Shown in pieces: positions 24,106-35,850 of a DNA stretch of 64,000 nucleotides. Below the pieces are notes generated by a model. That model had not been told where the DNA came from. It did not search any database and saw nothing but the letters and a program-made list of their open reading frames with translations. Each line of letters starts with the position of its first letter. Within the stretch, counting starts at the first letter, position 1. Both the position numbers and the translations under genes were made by a program. Location: positions 5,451,244 through 5,515,243 of the forward strand of contig JAQFVV010012418.1 of the NCBI GenBank assembly GCA_028023455.1. Direction: 5' to 3'. Source of the DNA: Epiperipatus broadwayi (lineage: Eukaryota; Onychophora; Udeonychophora; Euonychophora; Peripatidae).

Positions 24106-27100
24106 ATTTTACTATAAAAGCATAAATATTGGGAAAATGAATAGAGTGGTATTCATGTGTATGAAAGATAGAAAAGAAAATTAGAGAGATGTAATGTATC
24201 AAATAATGCAGTTAAATTAGTTATTTAACTTGTATGAAGATAACAATAAAAATGGATCTTTCACTTTATTTCTCCCAACAAGATCTTTTTAATTGAACAA
24301 ACATTTTAAAATTGTGATGAGACATTTTAATTCTAGAATTGATGATGAAAATGCAATGAATAAATCTGGATATGAAGTCAGAAATGAGAGTGAGCACAGA
24401 CTTTGCAGATGAAGAAAAACTATATCTGATTTTTTTTTCTAAGAATAATGCAGAGGGAATAGACATTGAAGCATTCAAATGAAAGCATAGCACATTGGGA
24501 TTATATTTTGATCACTTTCCTAAAGTGTTTTTTTTTGTTGTTGAGAAGCTGCTTTGTTATGATAATATGACAAGTTGGCAGATTCTAGAGGTCAGTTGGC
24601 AGGAAAATTTAGCACATGATGGCTAGAGAGAGATTCTTTCTGGAGAGGAGTTCATACTTTGGGGTCTTAGCCACACATGACTTCAAATATGGCAACTGGA
24701 GTGAGTCCAGAGTTCATTTTCAAGATGGGAACATGTAACATGTCAGGATCAAAACACAAGAGTCTCAAACAATGTAAGCAGAATAGAGCAGAGTCTAATG
24801 AAGTCAGCAGAATGGAATAGAATAGACTAATTAATAGTTTTTAGTTGGTTCTTTATATAGACACACTGCTCATTGTTTGTCCCATTTAAAAATTGAAAGA
24901 ATCTCCTCAATCAGGAAACCAGTAATTAAATTTCTACTTAGATAAGCCAGCAAATTTACTCTAATTAAATTTCAAATTAATTATATTGAAGGATTTGCTT
25001 AATGGAAAGAAAACTATATTTTTGTTAAACTTTTAATTAATGAAAGGGATTACAGTTTGACAAAAAGAAAATTTTACAGATTAAGCACTGTTTCTGAACA
25101 TTATAAAATATTTTTAACAGAAAGTTAATAAAATTAGTTACAAAGTTCAAATTTTTTTTAAAAAATTGTTACATTAAAATAGACCGCTAATTTTAAAATC
25201 TTTTTACTATTAGTGTGTGTACACATATAAATAATACCGCACTCATGAAAACACACAGTTTGAATTAAAATTAAATTTGCTTACCCAACAGATCTACAAA
25301 TTAAATTTTGAGATTGGCCAAGCATCTCAATATATATAATACTAAATGAGATCGATCTCCAAATGTATACATAAATAAATTGAATGGTTAATAAAATTGA
25401 ATAGAATTTCAATAATAAAACAAAATTGTAAGAAAAAATCAAGGTGATGATGATTGGAATTTAGGTTTCAACCAAAAAAGAAACTCCAGTCACCCCCCAT
25501 TGCCAATTATTACTGTGATATCCCAGCATATTCTCCTTCGTTTGCATGTTATCTCAAAGATGTGGATGATTGATATGTGTGTTGAGTTATAATGCTTGGA
25601 TGAAGTTACAAAACCAACAAATGGACTGATAAAACAATAATTAACCAATTTATTAACAAAACATATGTAAGTTGGTTCCATCTATATACTAGTGATTCAC
25701 AAATTCAGATATAAAATGAAACATGTCCAATTAATATTTTTTTCAGTTTTCAAGTTAATGTTTTCAGTATTAAGTCTAGCAATTCCAATATAAAATATAA
25801 CAGATCATAATGATTTATATATTTTCAGTTTTTAAGTCTAATACCTTTTTAATCAAATATTGCTTTTTTTTTTTTTTGTAATTACAGTAGTCTTCATAAA
25901 TTCACTTGATGAGTAGATTTTTCTTCTCACATGCTGAAGACTTGAAGTGTAGTTACAACAAGACATATAGTATGTAAAACATTAACAGCTCTTGGGCAAT
26001 TTAGCATCATAGTACCTTTTCTTTCCTTCACTGGCATTTTAGAGGCTGTAGCAATCTAGTTCCACAGATTGATATTATTTACATATTCAGGTTCTTCTGA
26101 CTGACATGCTATTTGTTGCTTAGCTCTGCATGATAAATAGTCAATTACTAAAGAAAAACATTATCATAGATAGCTTCTGCTATAGGTGTTGCAATTTTAA
26201 TGAGCTGAAAAGTCTCTTCTCTTGCACTGCTTATTTCAATATATATAGCTTGCAAACTGGAATCAAAATAGCATTCTATTGAAAATCAGCAATGGAACAA
26301 ACTCCACATCAAAAATGAATGACTGCATAATGAGTGAATTTTGAATGATCTCTTTTTATATATCTGTTATTTTTCTATCCCTTGTCTGTGTCACTTGCCA
26401 TCAATTGAATTATATTTTTGACACTTATCAGCACTCGAACCATAATGTAAAACATTCTAAAATCTGATCCCCACCCCTGAGTAAAAATATTCCATTGTTC
26501 TCTTCTAAAATGTGGGGGGGAAACAAACTTCTATACAATGTTATATTATTTTATATTGAAAGAATTAAAGAAATATCTATTTGTTTTTTATCAACCCTGT
26601 TCCAATACAAGAAGATATAAAATTCTTCTCCAACTTTCCTTTTATTTCTAATTTCTCAAATATTATTTCTTAATTTTTGATTTTAGATTTGACTTCAACA
26701 TTCTATTTACTATAAGAATCGATTCAGAATGAATAAAACCAAAAAGATCTCAAAAAGTCCCGGAAAATTTATGAACTATATATTTTAAACTTGATTTGCA
26801 AATTGACTCGTGATCAAAAATGTATATATATTTTTCCTTTGCAATGTTATTCATTAGTATATTTCTATTCTCATATTACAGAATAAATAGTCAATAACAT
26901 TATGCATAAATTGCCTTTACAAGTATACAATATGATTAAAATATATATTAATATTTTTTCTTTTAGTCTCGCAGTCAATTTTCTTTTATCTATGATAGAT
27001 GCACATTCACGCGTTATTTTTCAAATTTTTATTAATTAATTCATTGCCTGTCACACTACACCATAAATATTTAGTAATATTGTCAAATACATAAATCAGC

Positions 27101-27929
27101 TCTCTTTTATTTTTTTATGTAGTTTATTCCAATGGCACATAATAAAGCAATTTGTACATTTTTTTCTTCTCTTTTTATGCCATGTTTCAATCTAACTAAT
27201 GTGGTCTGCACAGATTGATATGGTTACTTATCCCCTTGCTTTAAAAGATGATGGGACAATGCAACTTTCCATTTCTCATTTGTGTGTTGACTAACATTAT
27301 TAATTTTTGTTTATTTCTTTGATTGTGGTATTTTACATGGTATACATGTTCACAATGTTCAGAAAGTTGTTTATCATTAAGTACCATAGAGAATGCATAG
27401 AATTTCTACTCTGAAATGCATAAAAATTCCATCATAGGACCCAAAATATACAATGAATAGTAAAAAGATCATCACATACAGTTGTCTTTAACCTATCTTC
27501 AACATAATAATGTCTTTCTGCATTTTTGAGTCTTATAGTCTGCTATAGTAAAAAAAAATCCAACCACTTTGTTTCCTCTAAGGCTTACAGGTGAGTGAGT
27601 AAACTATAGGAAAATTAGGTCTTGTTTCTATTTAAGTCTTAGAAGCTATTAAACAAACACCCAAACTGCATTTTGCTTCATTTGAGCTTACAGGTGAGTG
27701 AGTACACTATTTAATAATGGAAAATAATGTGTTGTGGCAGAACATGAGATGGTATTAAGTTCCAAACATCACATAACAAAATAGTCTCACTTACATGATC
27801 AAAACCCCCAGAAGCAAATCTATCTACATCCATTATAATAATACTTTATTTTAGCCTCTGTAAAAATCATTTTTATCCATTCTGGATCATATATTGCATA
27901 TCTTTCTTACATCTAAATTTTTTTTCCTA
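24106..27929. other. Intergenic DNA with one more complex patch
   Basis: Mostly AT-rich and featureless. The patch 24540-24880 is richer in G+C, contains 'gcagaatagagcagag' and a related 'gcagaatggaatagaata' repeated close by, and ends in 'ttctttatatag'. That texture resembles a solo LTR, but I could not find paired ends or a target duplication. The stretch 25900-26300 (minus) has protein-like fragments interrupted by stops, of no recognised family. Neither is supported as a gene. Confidence 0.45.
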
Positions 27930-29060
27930 ATATCAAAGTCTCTTGCTTTCTAGCAAGCTGGTATAATCTTTTCTGGTTACTTTAATGTTACTTCTGAGTT
28001 TGTCATATATTTTTCTAATATTACTACTGTACTTTTCTTTTTCCTTAGAAATATTTTTTCTTTCAACAGGTTCATGGCCAACAGGGAATGAGCTATCCTT
28101 TATTTTTTTAAAGTTAACTTTTACCTCTCTCCAGATATTTGCTTGTTGGTGGAGATATCCTTTGGGATCTGAACAATATAATAGTCTTCTCATTCTGGAA
28201 TGGATCTTTCACACTATCCTTTCTCCTTTTCATTTTCCTTTGATGCACAGACATGTGCCAACAGTAATCCATTGCTTTAAACTTAGGTTAATCCTAGAAT
28301 ATGCTACTCTTTTTCTTTTATAGGCTTTACCACATCAAATATCTCTATTTTTAACTTTCATGTATTCTTTTACTATTTCACAACCAATTTCTTGTGTCCT
28401 TATTCATTTTATGTAATATATCTTTAATATCATTCATAGTGACAATTCTGAGTTTTCTGGATCATCTATTGCATGTTCATAATTTCTTCTTTTAACATGG
28501 CACTTTGCATTTGATTTGCATCTGTCTTCTCTTCTTCTTTTAATTCCATTTTTTCTACTTTCTCAGCTATAATTTGCAGTTTCTTGTAGTTTATTTTCAC
28601 AGGATTCTACAGATTTGTGAACCATTTCTTCCACATCCACATATAGTCTTGTTTTTAAGCACTCCATTTTCTGTTAACTTTTTTATTTGACTTATTTCCA
28701 TCGCCATGGTGCTTATAGTATTCTGTACACCTTCAAACTTTTATTTCTTGATGCATTTCATTTTTTAGATGCATCTATTTAAAGTCTGAATGCATTTTTT
28801 CCAAATTTTCTATCTCTACTGTCCGGTTTTCTTCATATTTTTTTTATGAATTTCTTCCAATTTTTTGTTGCAGCATTTCTTTAAACTTTAGCTGCATTCT
28901 TATCTTGGTTTTAATTCAAATTTTTTTATAAATGCATACAGCATGTCATTCATAATTTGTGCTTGGTTTTTCTTCTTCCACAATTGGCTCTGCATCCATT
29001 GGTTGTATAGGTTCTAGTGTTGGCAAATCCATATTTACTTGAGCCTCCCATCTTTTTCAT
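27930..29060 (-). pseudogene. Degenerate coding-like tract, possible retroelement ORF1
   Basis: The minus strand is purine-rich and reads as lysine/glutamate-rich, coiled-coil-like protein in shifting frames. It starts with a segment near 29040-28930 that includes MDLPTLEPIQPMDAEPI and ends with an 86-codon frame (27933-28193). Stops and frameshifts interrupt it throughout. Such a composition is typical of the gag-like first protein of retroelements, but I see no nucleic-acid-binding knuckle and cannot assign a family. Confidence 0.35.
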
Positions 29061-29229
29061 TTTGGAATGAGTTATTGTAGGTGTATATATACATATTTTA
29101 TAATCCTTTTATTTATATATTTGCACACTTGTTTTTTTTTTCTATATTATAAATTGATGGCAAACTAGTCTCAATCTCAGCATAGTCCTCTCCAGAATAA
29201 TGTGACATACCTCTGCTTTAATCATTTAT

Positions 29230-29736
29230 ATATATATATCAAAATACAGTACAATTTATATAAATTATATTCTTTTAGAAGTACTTTCGACTATATACTT
29301 TGTAGTCTTTATCAACTATATAACATTGAATAATCAAAACGAGACAACCTTTAACAATACCCATAGTTCAATTCAGATTTCCCACAATTCTGTTATCTTA
29401 ACATTTGATGACTGGTGATTCATTAACATTTGACGATTTCTTGAAATCAACATAGCCTCTTTTATTTTACGTTTATTATGACAACGTTCAATTTGAATAA
29501 TTTTCATATTTTTATAATCAAATTTAAATCCATATTGACAAGATTTATTATGATCAAATATAACAGATGATGAAGGTTTATTTACATCTGTTCCAGATTG
29601 ATTCTCTTTTTGAATTCTATTATATAAAAGCATATGCTTTTTTATTCTCTTCTCAAATGTACACTTAGATTCACCAATGTATTGTACACCACATCCACAT
29701 ATCAATCTATATATAATAGAATTTTGATTAAACTTT
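29230..29736 (-). mobile_element. Penelope-like element 3' end, inverted copy (arm 1)
   Basis: 507 bp that is the reverse complement of 30175-30681 with about six mismatches and no gaps. It encodes (29373-29705, minus) the GIY-YIG endonuclease module found at the C-terminus of Penelope-like reverse transcriptases. The module has CGCGVQYIGESK, then FEKRIKKHMLL, and a late Lys-rich segment with the conserved Glu (RKIKEAMLIS). All reverse-transcriptase sequence is missing, so this is a strongly 5'-truncated copy. It is placed head to head with arm 2. Confidence 0.85.
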
Positions 29737-29773
29737 TCAAGTTACACTTAATGATTACAGTTTGGATTATCTT

Positions 29774-30538
29774 ATGTTAATTAAACCAATTGAAACTAGA
29801 GGTTTTATTCCATATGAATCACATGTTCCTATGTGTCATAAGCTGTCTGGATTGAAATCATTCTTATTTCGAAATGAAAAATTATGCAAATATTCTAGTG
29901 ATAAAATTAAAAATGTACATTTATTTGTTAATGATTTGTTGAAAACTGGTTATTATAAAAATGCTATTGCTAATATTATTCAAGGATTTAAAAGAAATCA
30001 ACACTATAATAAAATTAAAAATAAAAATATCAAAATGAAATGGATTTCAATGCCATTTATATCAGATGAGCAGGTCAAGTTTATTAGGAAAATTTATAAT
30101 GGTTTGTGTCATATTGCTTTTTTCTCTACAAATAACATAAATAGATTACTTAATAATTCTAAAATTCAAAATTCAAAGTTTAATCAAAATTCTATTATAT
30201 ATAGATTGATATGTGGATGTGGTGTACAATACATTGGTGAATCTAAGTGTACATTTGAGAAGAGAATAAAAGAGCATATGCTTTTATATAATAGAATTCA
30301 AAAAGAGAATCAATCTGGAACAGATGTAAATAAACCTTCATCATCTGTTATATTTGATCATAATAAATCTTGTCAATATGGATTTAAATTTGATTATAAA
30401 AATATGAAAATTATTCAAATTGAACATTGTCATAATAAACGTAAAATAAAAGAGGCTATGTTGATTTCAAGAAATCATCAAATGTTAATGAATCGCCAGT
30501 CATCAAATGTTAAGATAACAGAATTGTGGGAAATCTGA
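29774..30538 (+). pseudogene. Penelope-like element, RT thumb plus GIY-YIG endonuclease
   Basis: An open frame of about 255 codons from the first ATG (29774); the frame is open a little further upstream. Residues 1-120 correspond to the end of the reverse transcriptase (thumb and linker: VNDLLKTGYYKNAI; later KWISMPFISDEQVKFI). From about residue 140 comes the GIY-YIG nuclease: IYRLICGCGVQYIGES, the RIKEHML helix, and RKIKEAMLIS with the catalytic Glu. Fingers and palm with the polymerase aspartates are absent, so the copy is 5'-truncated, although the remaining frame is intact. The nearly identical inverted partner suggests a recent event. Confidence 0.85.
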
Positions 30539-30681
30539 ATTGAACTATGGGTATTGTTAAAGGTTGTCTCGTTTTGATTATTCAATGTTATATAGTTGAT
30601 AAAGACTACAAAGTGTATAGTCGAAAGTACTACTAAAAGAATATAATTTATATAAATTGTACTGTATTTTGATATATATAT
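30175..30681 (+). repeat. Penelope inverted-repeat arm 2
   Basis: Perfectly collinear inverted partner of 29230-29736 (positions in the two arms sum to 59911 throughout). It extends about 143 bp past the stop codon, so the element's 3' UTR is duplicated as well. The arms are separated by 438 bp of unique element sequence. Confidence 0.9.
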
Positions 30682-31132
30682 TGATTTGTATATTACATAT
30701 ATTGTGAAACGAATACAGATATCAAACTTTATTTATTATATATATATACACAGCTGTTTATATTATCTTGCCTAACTTACTGCTATAAAATATTTCTCAA
30801 TCCAAACATTATTCATATTTATCAACTTATTATACACTATTATATGCTAAACTTTTTCATACTTTAATTACATTGAAGTATAAGAAAGGGGATGTTCAAG
30901 TCAAAGACACATTGGTAACATCAATTATGTAACAGTAAAAAGAGTTTTAACTGACAAGAAAAGTCAATTCAATTTTATGAGAATCAAAACAATAATTTAA
31001 CAATATATTACGCAAAAGAAAAACATACATAAATTGGTTCCATAAATATTGTAAGATGTGATCTTACATTTCATCAAGAATCATTAAACACCCTTATCTA
31101 CTTCAACACCAATAACCATATATGATCCTATG
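30682..31132. other. AT-rich spacer, nothing recognised
   Basis: Spacer between the Penelope hairpin and the hAT-like element. Contains TA-rich runs only. Confidence 0.6.
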
Positions 31133-34074
31133 TAGTACCAGATTTAGATTTGATGAGGCCCTAAGCTATATGAGACCCCTATCATTTTAAATTACGCCAG
31201 CTAATCTCAGAAAAACTTTAAAATATATACACCTTTTAAATATATGGATAAGGGAAATACATTGTTGCTTAATTTTTATTAAAAGAAATAATAAAAAATG
31301 TGCTTGCAAAATCTATAATCCTGTAAAAGACTCTGTCTTCCAACTTAAAATATTTTTTTTCTTGATTTCCCAAATGCAAAATTATTGACTATGTCATCAA
31401 AAGATATGCTGCTTAACACATTTCTTCAGACATAGTTGCTCTTAGTTCATTCTCTTTAGCTGTGAAAATGAACTTTTTCCTGGACAATTTGCTATCATTA
31501 CACACAGGAGTAGTCATAATATTGCGTCAATATTAGGGAAAACTAAAAATGATTTGATACATATCTTTGTGTTGAATTTGTTCTTTTTCTGGATATTTCT
31601 GCTTAACATAATCATGGAAGCGTGAAGTTAATATCAACATCTTATCGTTAAGATATCTACTGCTTTTATGTAGCTGTTCCCCTGAAGCTTATAAATTATA
31701 ATTATAGACTGATGCTCTTTTGTCAAATTTTCCTCAAGGGTGTCTATGATATGAATGAAGGATTTCACTCTAAATTTGTCTCTTGGAGAAAGTTTCTCAT
31801 CAGCATCATGTGCAGCTTCATCATTGGCTTGTTTTTCTCTCACCCTCTTTCTCTTTTTTTGTAGAATTATATTCTACCTCAGGAAAACTAGATTTAGCTT
31901 CTCCTTCAATATCATCAAAATTTTTTTGAATATTTTTAGCACAGTGAAAAGTGATATGCACAGATTTGCTCATGTGGTAAGTACAATCTTTGGATCCTGG
32001 TGAGCCAGACTGATTTTGTGGAAATTCTTCCAGTAAATGATTTCATAAATGTAGCATAAAAATAAACTCTAGTTCCTCCATTTTTTCTTAAAGACTATTA
32101 GCTTGTAGCTCCTTTGTCATTCTCATCAGTATAAATGTGCCTTAAAGCATCTAGAATTGGCTTATAACTCACATATTGACACTGCTTTCACATGTGCTTA
32201 TCACCTAGTGTCAGATTGTCTCTTTAGTACTCTGGTAACTGAGTCTGTTTTCAAAAAAAATAACACCACTTTATAGAAGATGAAAAGAAAGTTTATAGCT
32301 CTTGAATAATAGCAAAAAGTTTACCGCATCTAAACAGCAATCTACGCCAGCCTGGCTGACAAGATTTAGTGAATGTCCAGCACATGGAATATATATAGTA
32401 TACTTGTTTAACTTAAGGATTTTTTGTTGCATTTCATTTTATTTACCAGCCATATTTGCCACGCTATCATATGATTGTCTTGACATTTACTTAAATCAAC
32501 TTTGCAGTCCTTACTTAGATAATTCACCACCATACCTTCATCACTGTAATTTTCCAACTCTAGGAAAGTTAGAAAGCATTCAACAGATAAACTATCACCA
32601 GTGGTACATGGGAAAGATATGGCATGGAGTCCACAGACAAACTGAAGTAACCTACTTTTCTCAGATCACACAAAAATTGATTCTTTTACTGTATTAGTTA
32701 TAAACTGCACAAGTCCATCATATACAGTCTTTGATAAATATGAAGGTGATCCAGATCCTTTGTTTCCATAGTGTTTTATATGATTGGGAAGAAATGGATC
32801 AAACTTTGGTGATTCAAAAGTTTCATTGTCTCCCCTAAAAGTCAGACCACGTTCTGCTAAAGTGCTTATCATTGCAACAACATGATCAAGCACATTTTTC
32901 CTGTAAAGCTGTTCTTCTTTTATTGTTTTTCTAGTCTTGAGTCTAAGGTCAAATAATTCTTTCTTGTTAAGTATGTAAGCAAATCTCTTCTATGATCTTC
33001 AAAATTTTCACCAGTCAGAAAATCCATCAGAAGCTAGTGCTATAATTGATGTTGAAAACAGTTTGCAGACAAAGCAATAAACCCAACCAGTTGTTGGAGA
33101 GTAACAAGTCATTTCTGATTGTATGCTTCACCATTAACTTCTTTATTCCGAAAAACACCTTTTGAACAATATCTAACCTGACATTTGAATGAATGCAAGT
33201 TTTCAAATGAACTATTTCAGTGTCAACATTCTGATGGATCTTTTAAGATCCAGTATGAGAGTTCATCCTCTGTGAGGACAGCCCATTGACCAATATCATT
33301 GAGTTTCATTAATTTTATTGTTTCACCAGTAGATGTCAAATTTGCAACAGCATCCATGTTCACACTGGGATCAGTTTCAATATTCCCATCATCTGAGATT
33401 ATGATTCCAGTATCAGAGTCAATAGGTTATTGTTGTTTTGGACTTTGCTAATCTCCTTGGGTTTGTGAATCATCTTCCATTCCTGAAGTGTGATATATTT
33501 TGGCAATGTTTTGAGTTCATCTTTAAGATGATGTTTTCTTTGTCTCTTCTGGTATCCACTTTCAAATGTTTGCTTCATTGTATGGCTGGAAACACAACAC
33601 AATAAAAATAAATGCTAGAAAATAAAAGATTATGAACATGAAAAATAATATATATATATAATTTCTTATATATAATAGATAACATAGAATACCATGCTAG
33701 CATCTTGCCATCCTCGAATATATGAAAATAATAATAATAATTTTAATATCCATATTTTACCCTTAACAGGTAATGATTAAAAATATATATAATATACATT
33801 TACTGTATAGCTTACACTGAGAGTGGCTGAAATAATCCCAAGTTAATAAAATGTGGAAGTTGACGAATATCAAAATGATTATTTTATTCAATTTAAATAG
33901 GCTACACTATTGCCCAAAATAATATTAATAAAATTAGAAAAATTTTGGGGAAAAAATGTTTAAATATATTAAAAGAAAATTGCATTTGTGAAAAAATAGG
34001 AATTTTTTGAGGTCCTGCAAATTGTGGGGTCCAATGATCCCATGTATTGACCAATAATATAACATCTGGTTATA
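31133..34074 (-). mobile_element. Decayed hAT-like transposon (ZMYM/TTF-zinc-finger transposase)
   Basis: A 2.9-kb minus-strand pseudogene whose translated fragments occur in family order. Near 33540-33590 is the N-terminal FESGYQKRQRK segment. At about 33005-33110 is the TTF-type zinc-finger end (YSPTTGWVYCFVCKLFS, then GFSDW and a stop). At 32666-32893 is the DUF4371 core (ISTLAERGLTFRGDNE, FDPFLPNHI, YGNKGSGSPSYLS). At 32330-32470 are ANMAGK and IPCAGHSLNLV, near 31634-31843 is SPRDKFRVKSFIHIIDTL, and near 31400-31440 is the C-terminal NELRATMSEE segment. Stops and frameshifts are numerous. The ends carry imperfect inverted repeats ('accagatttagattt' at 31137-31151 against 'aatataacatctggt' at 34056-34070). 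No clear 8-bp target duplication remains. Confidence 0.8.
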
Positions 34075-35416
34075 ATGGGCTTCAAGAGTATATAATATAA
34101 AATTTTGAAACCCATTATAAGTGCACCAATTTTGATTCTATATATAATAAGATTGGTAGAATCATGTTGGCATGCAGAATAACATTGTAACATAGGTTCA
34201 GCATGACACCACTAAAAGATTGCCAATCCCTTAGCTATTCTATTTCTTTCTGTCATACAACTTTTTAATAATATGATTTAGCTTTCTTTTATAGTCCATT
34301 TATTTTGATATTGTTTGACATGTTTTCAATACTTAATTTTTTTTGTAGCTTTCTTCCTTTAAATTTCCCAATGTCATTTTTCTCAATGAATTCTTTTTAT
34401 TTTCATTTCTAACTTTATCTCAGTTTTAACAGATTTTACATTTTAGCAATGATTACATGATGTTTTATATTATAGAACTAAATAATTTGGAATCAGTATT
34501 TAACAGAATTAGCTTGTTCTTCAAGCTTAGAGAAACTGGTCTCACCAACAATTTTTATAATTCATTGAAAATAAAAAAAGAAAATAATAATTATTTATCT
34601 AAAATAAACAAGATCAATATAAATAATTTATCCTTTGATTATTTTATTTTACGAATGGGAGGAACATGTCCAAAATTACATTTAATAAGAGAAATGATCT
34701 CATATTACAGGTAGATTTATGCATGTTTTATATTATTATTTGCTATGAGAAACATGATCCAGATACTCTATACCCATATATCATTATTTCAGTATGCTAT
34801 TAGCTATAGAATGATGAGTATTATAAAAATTTTCATGATTTACTTTTCTATTTTAATACTGATTGGTATTTGTTCTTTTGTTTTTTTGTAATTTTATATA
34901 CATCTTAAATTAAAATGAATGATATAGATAATTTATTATTAAAACACTTTCATCTTTGAAATCTGAATAAAAGTTGGGAATAAAAAGGTGTGGATCAGAT
35001 CAAACCTAAGGATTATATAACAATAAAATATAAAAAAAAAACCCAATATATTTTATATTTCTTGGTGTAAAATTTATTGTTTGTTTTCCACTTTTCATTT
35101 TCATGAGTTTCCAGTCATATATAATAATACTTTTATATCAGACATGTTTATGGATCTTATTAAAGTTTATGGTATAATTTAAATTTAGATGATATGTGAT
35201 AAACTATAATAAACCACTACCAATGATCACGAATTAACACTTGACCATAATACTCTATTACTTAATTAATTATTCAGTTTGTCTTCAGGTAGACAACTTA
35301 CATATTGCTTTCAAAATTCATTTATGTCTTAAAATTGTACATAAGTTACAAATTAGCTTACAGTATAAAATCATTATGTAAATAGTATTTAATTTATAAA
35401 GCGAAAACATTATTTG
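34075..35416. other. Intergenic DNA with one weak open stretch
   Basis: AT-rich. A plus-strand frame at 34457-34714 (85 codons) has a moderately protein-like composition (LESVFNRISLFFKLRETG; FILRMGGTCPKLHLI), and its stop falls just at a donor-like 'cag|gtaga'. No family recognised; I give it little weight. Confidence 0.4.
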
Positions 35417-35850
35417 AAATTAAACAGAGACTGCAAACCTCTCGCACTTATTAGCCAATCAGGTGTTATTAATAGCGATCAAATCGTAAACACAAGACAG
35501 AGAATTTAACAAAAAGAGGGTGTCCACCCTCCTCTTTACTTGTCTTTCTATATATCCAAGCCAGTCTGAAGTATATAACATCTAAAAACTACTGCGTAGT
35601 AAATTGTAGGATTTCACACTATATGTTTGTAATTTAAAACTCAGTGAGTTAAATGTGAATATGTTTGAAGATTCACGCTTTCAAATCTAAATACTTCAGA
35701 TTGGCTTGGATATATAGAAAGACAAGTAAAGAAGAGGGTGGACACCCTCTTCTTGTTAAATTCTCTGTCTTGTGTTTACGATTTGATCGCTATTAATAAC
35801 ACCTGATTGGCTAATAAGTGCAAGAGGTTTGCAGTCTCTCTGTTTAATTT
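35417..35850. mobile_element. Palindromic MITE with about 160-bp terminal inverted repeats
   Basis: Arms 35417-35576 and about 35689-35850 are reverse complements at roughly 95% identity, with one 2-bp indel ('gaga'). They share the G+C-richer core 'gagggtgtccaccctc', itself a small palindrome in each arm, and ends 'taaacagaga...gcaaacctct'. The central 110 bp are unrelated. TTAA sits at both outer edges, so TTAA may be the target site, but the inverted repeat runs through it and the exact boundary is ambiguous. No coding capacity, so it needs a transposase in trans. Confidence 0.85.

Noticed and set aside
23476-24202. Poly-Gly and poly-Pro open frames of about 200 codons on both strands
   Set aside because: They are translations of the near-pure G tract, which itself looks like an artefact. 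No real protein signal is present.
24540-24880. Possible solo LTR
   Set aside because: The composition is suggestive, but no TG...CA ends, target duplication or second copy in the window could be shown.
27985-28323. 112-codon plus-strand open frame
   Set aside because: Phe/Leu/Ser-rich antisense shadow of the degenerate minus-strand coding-like tract.
32302-32697. 131-codon plus-strand open frame
   Set aside because: It lies antisense to the hAT-like transposase pseudogene, whose motifs (IPCAGHSLNLV) are read on the other strand here.
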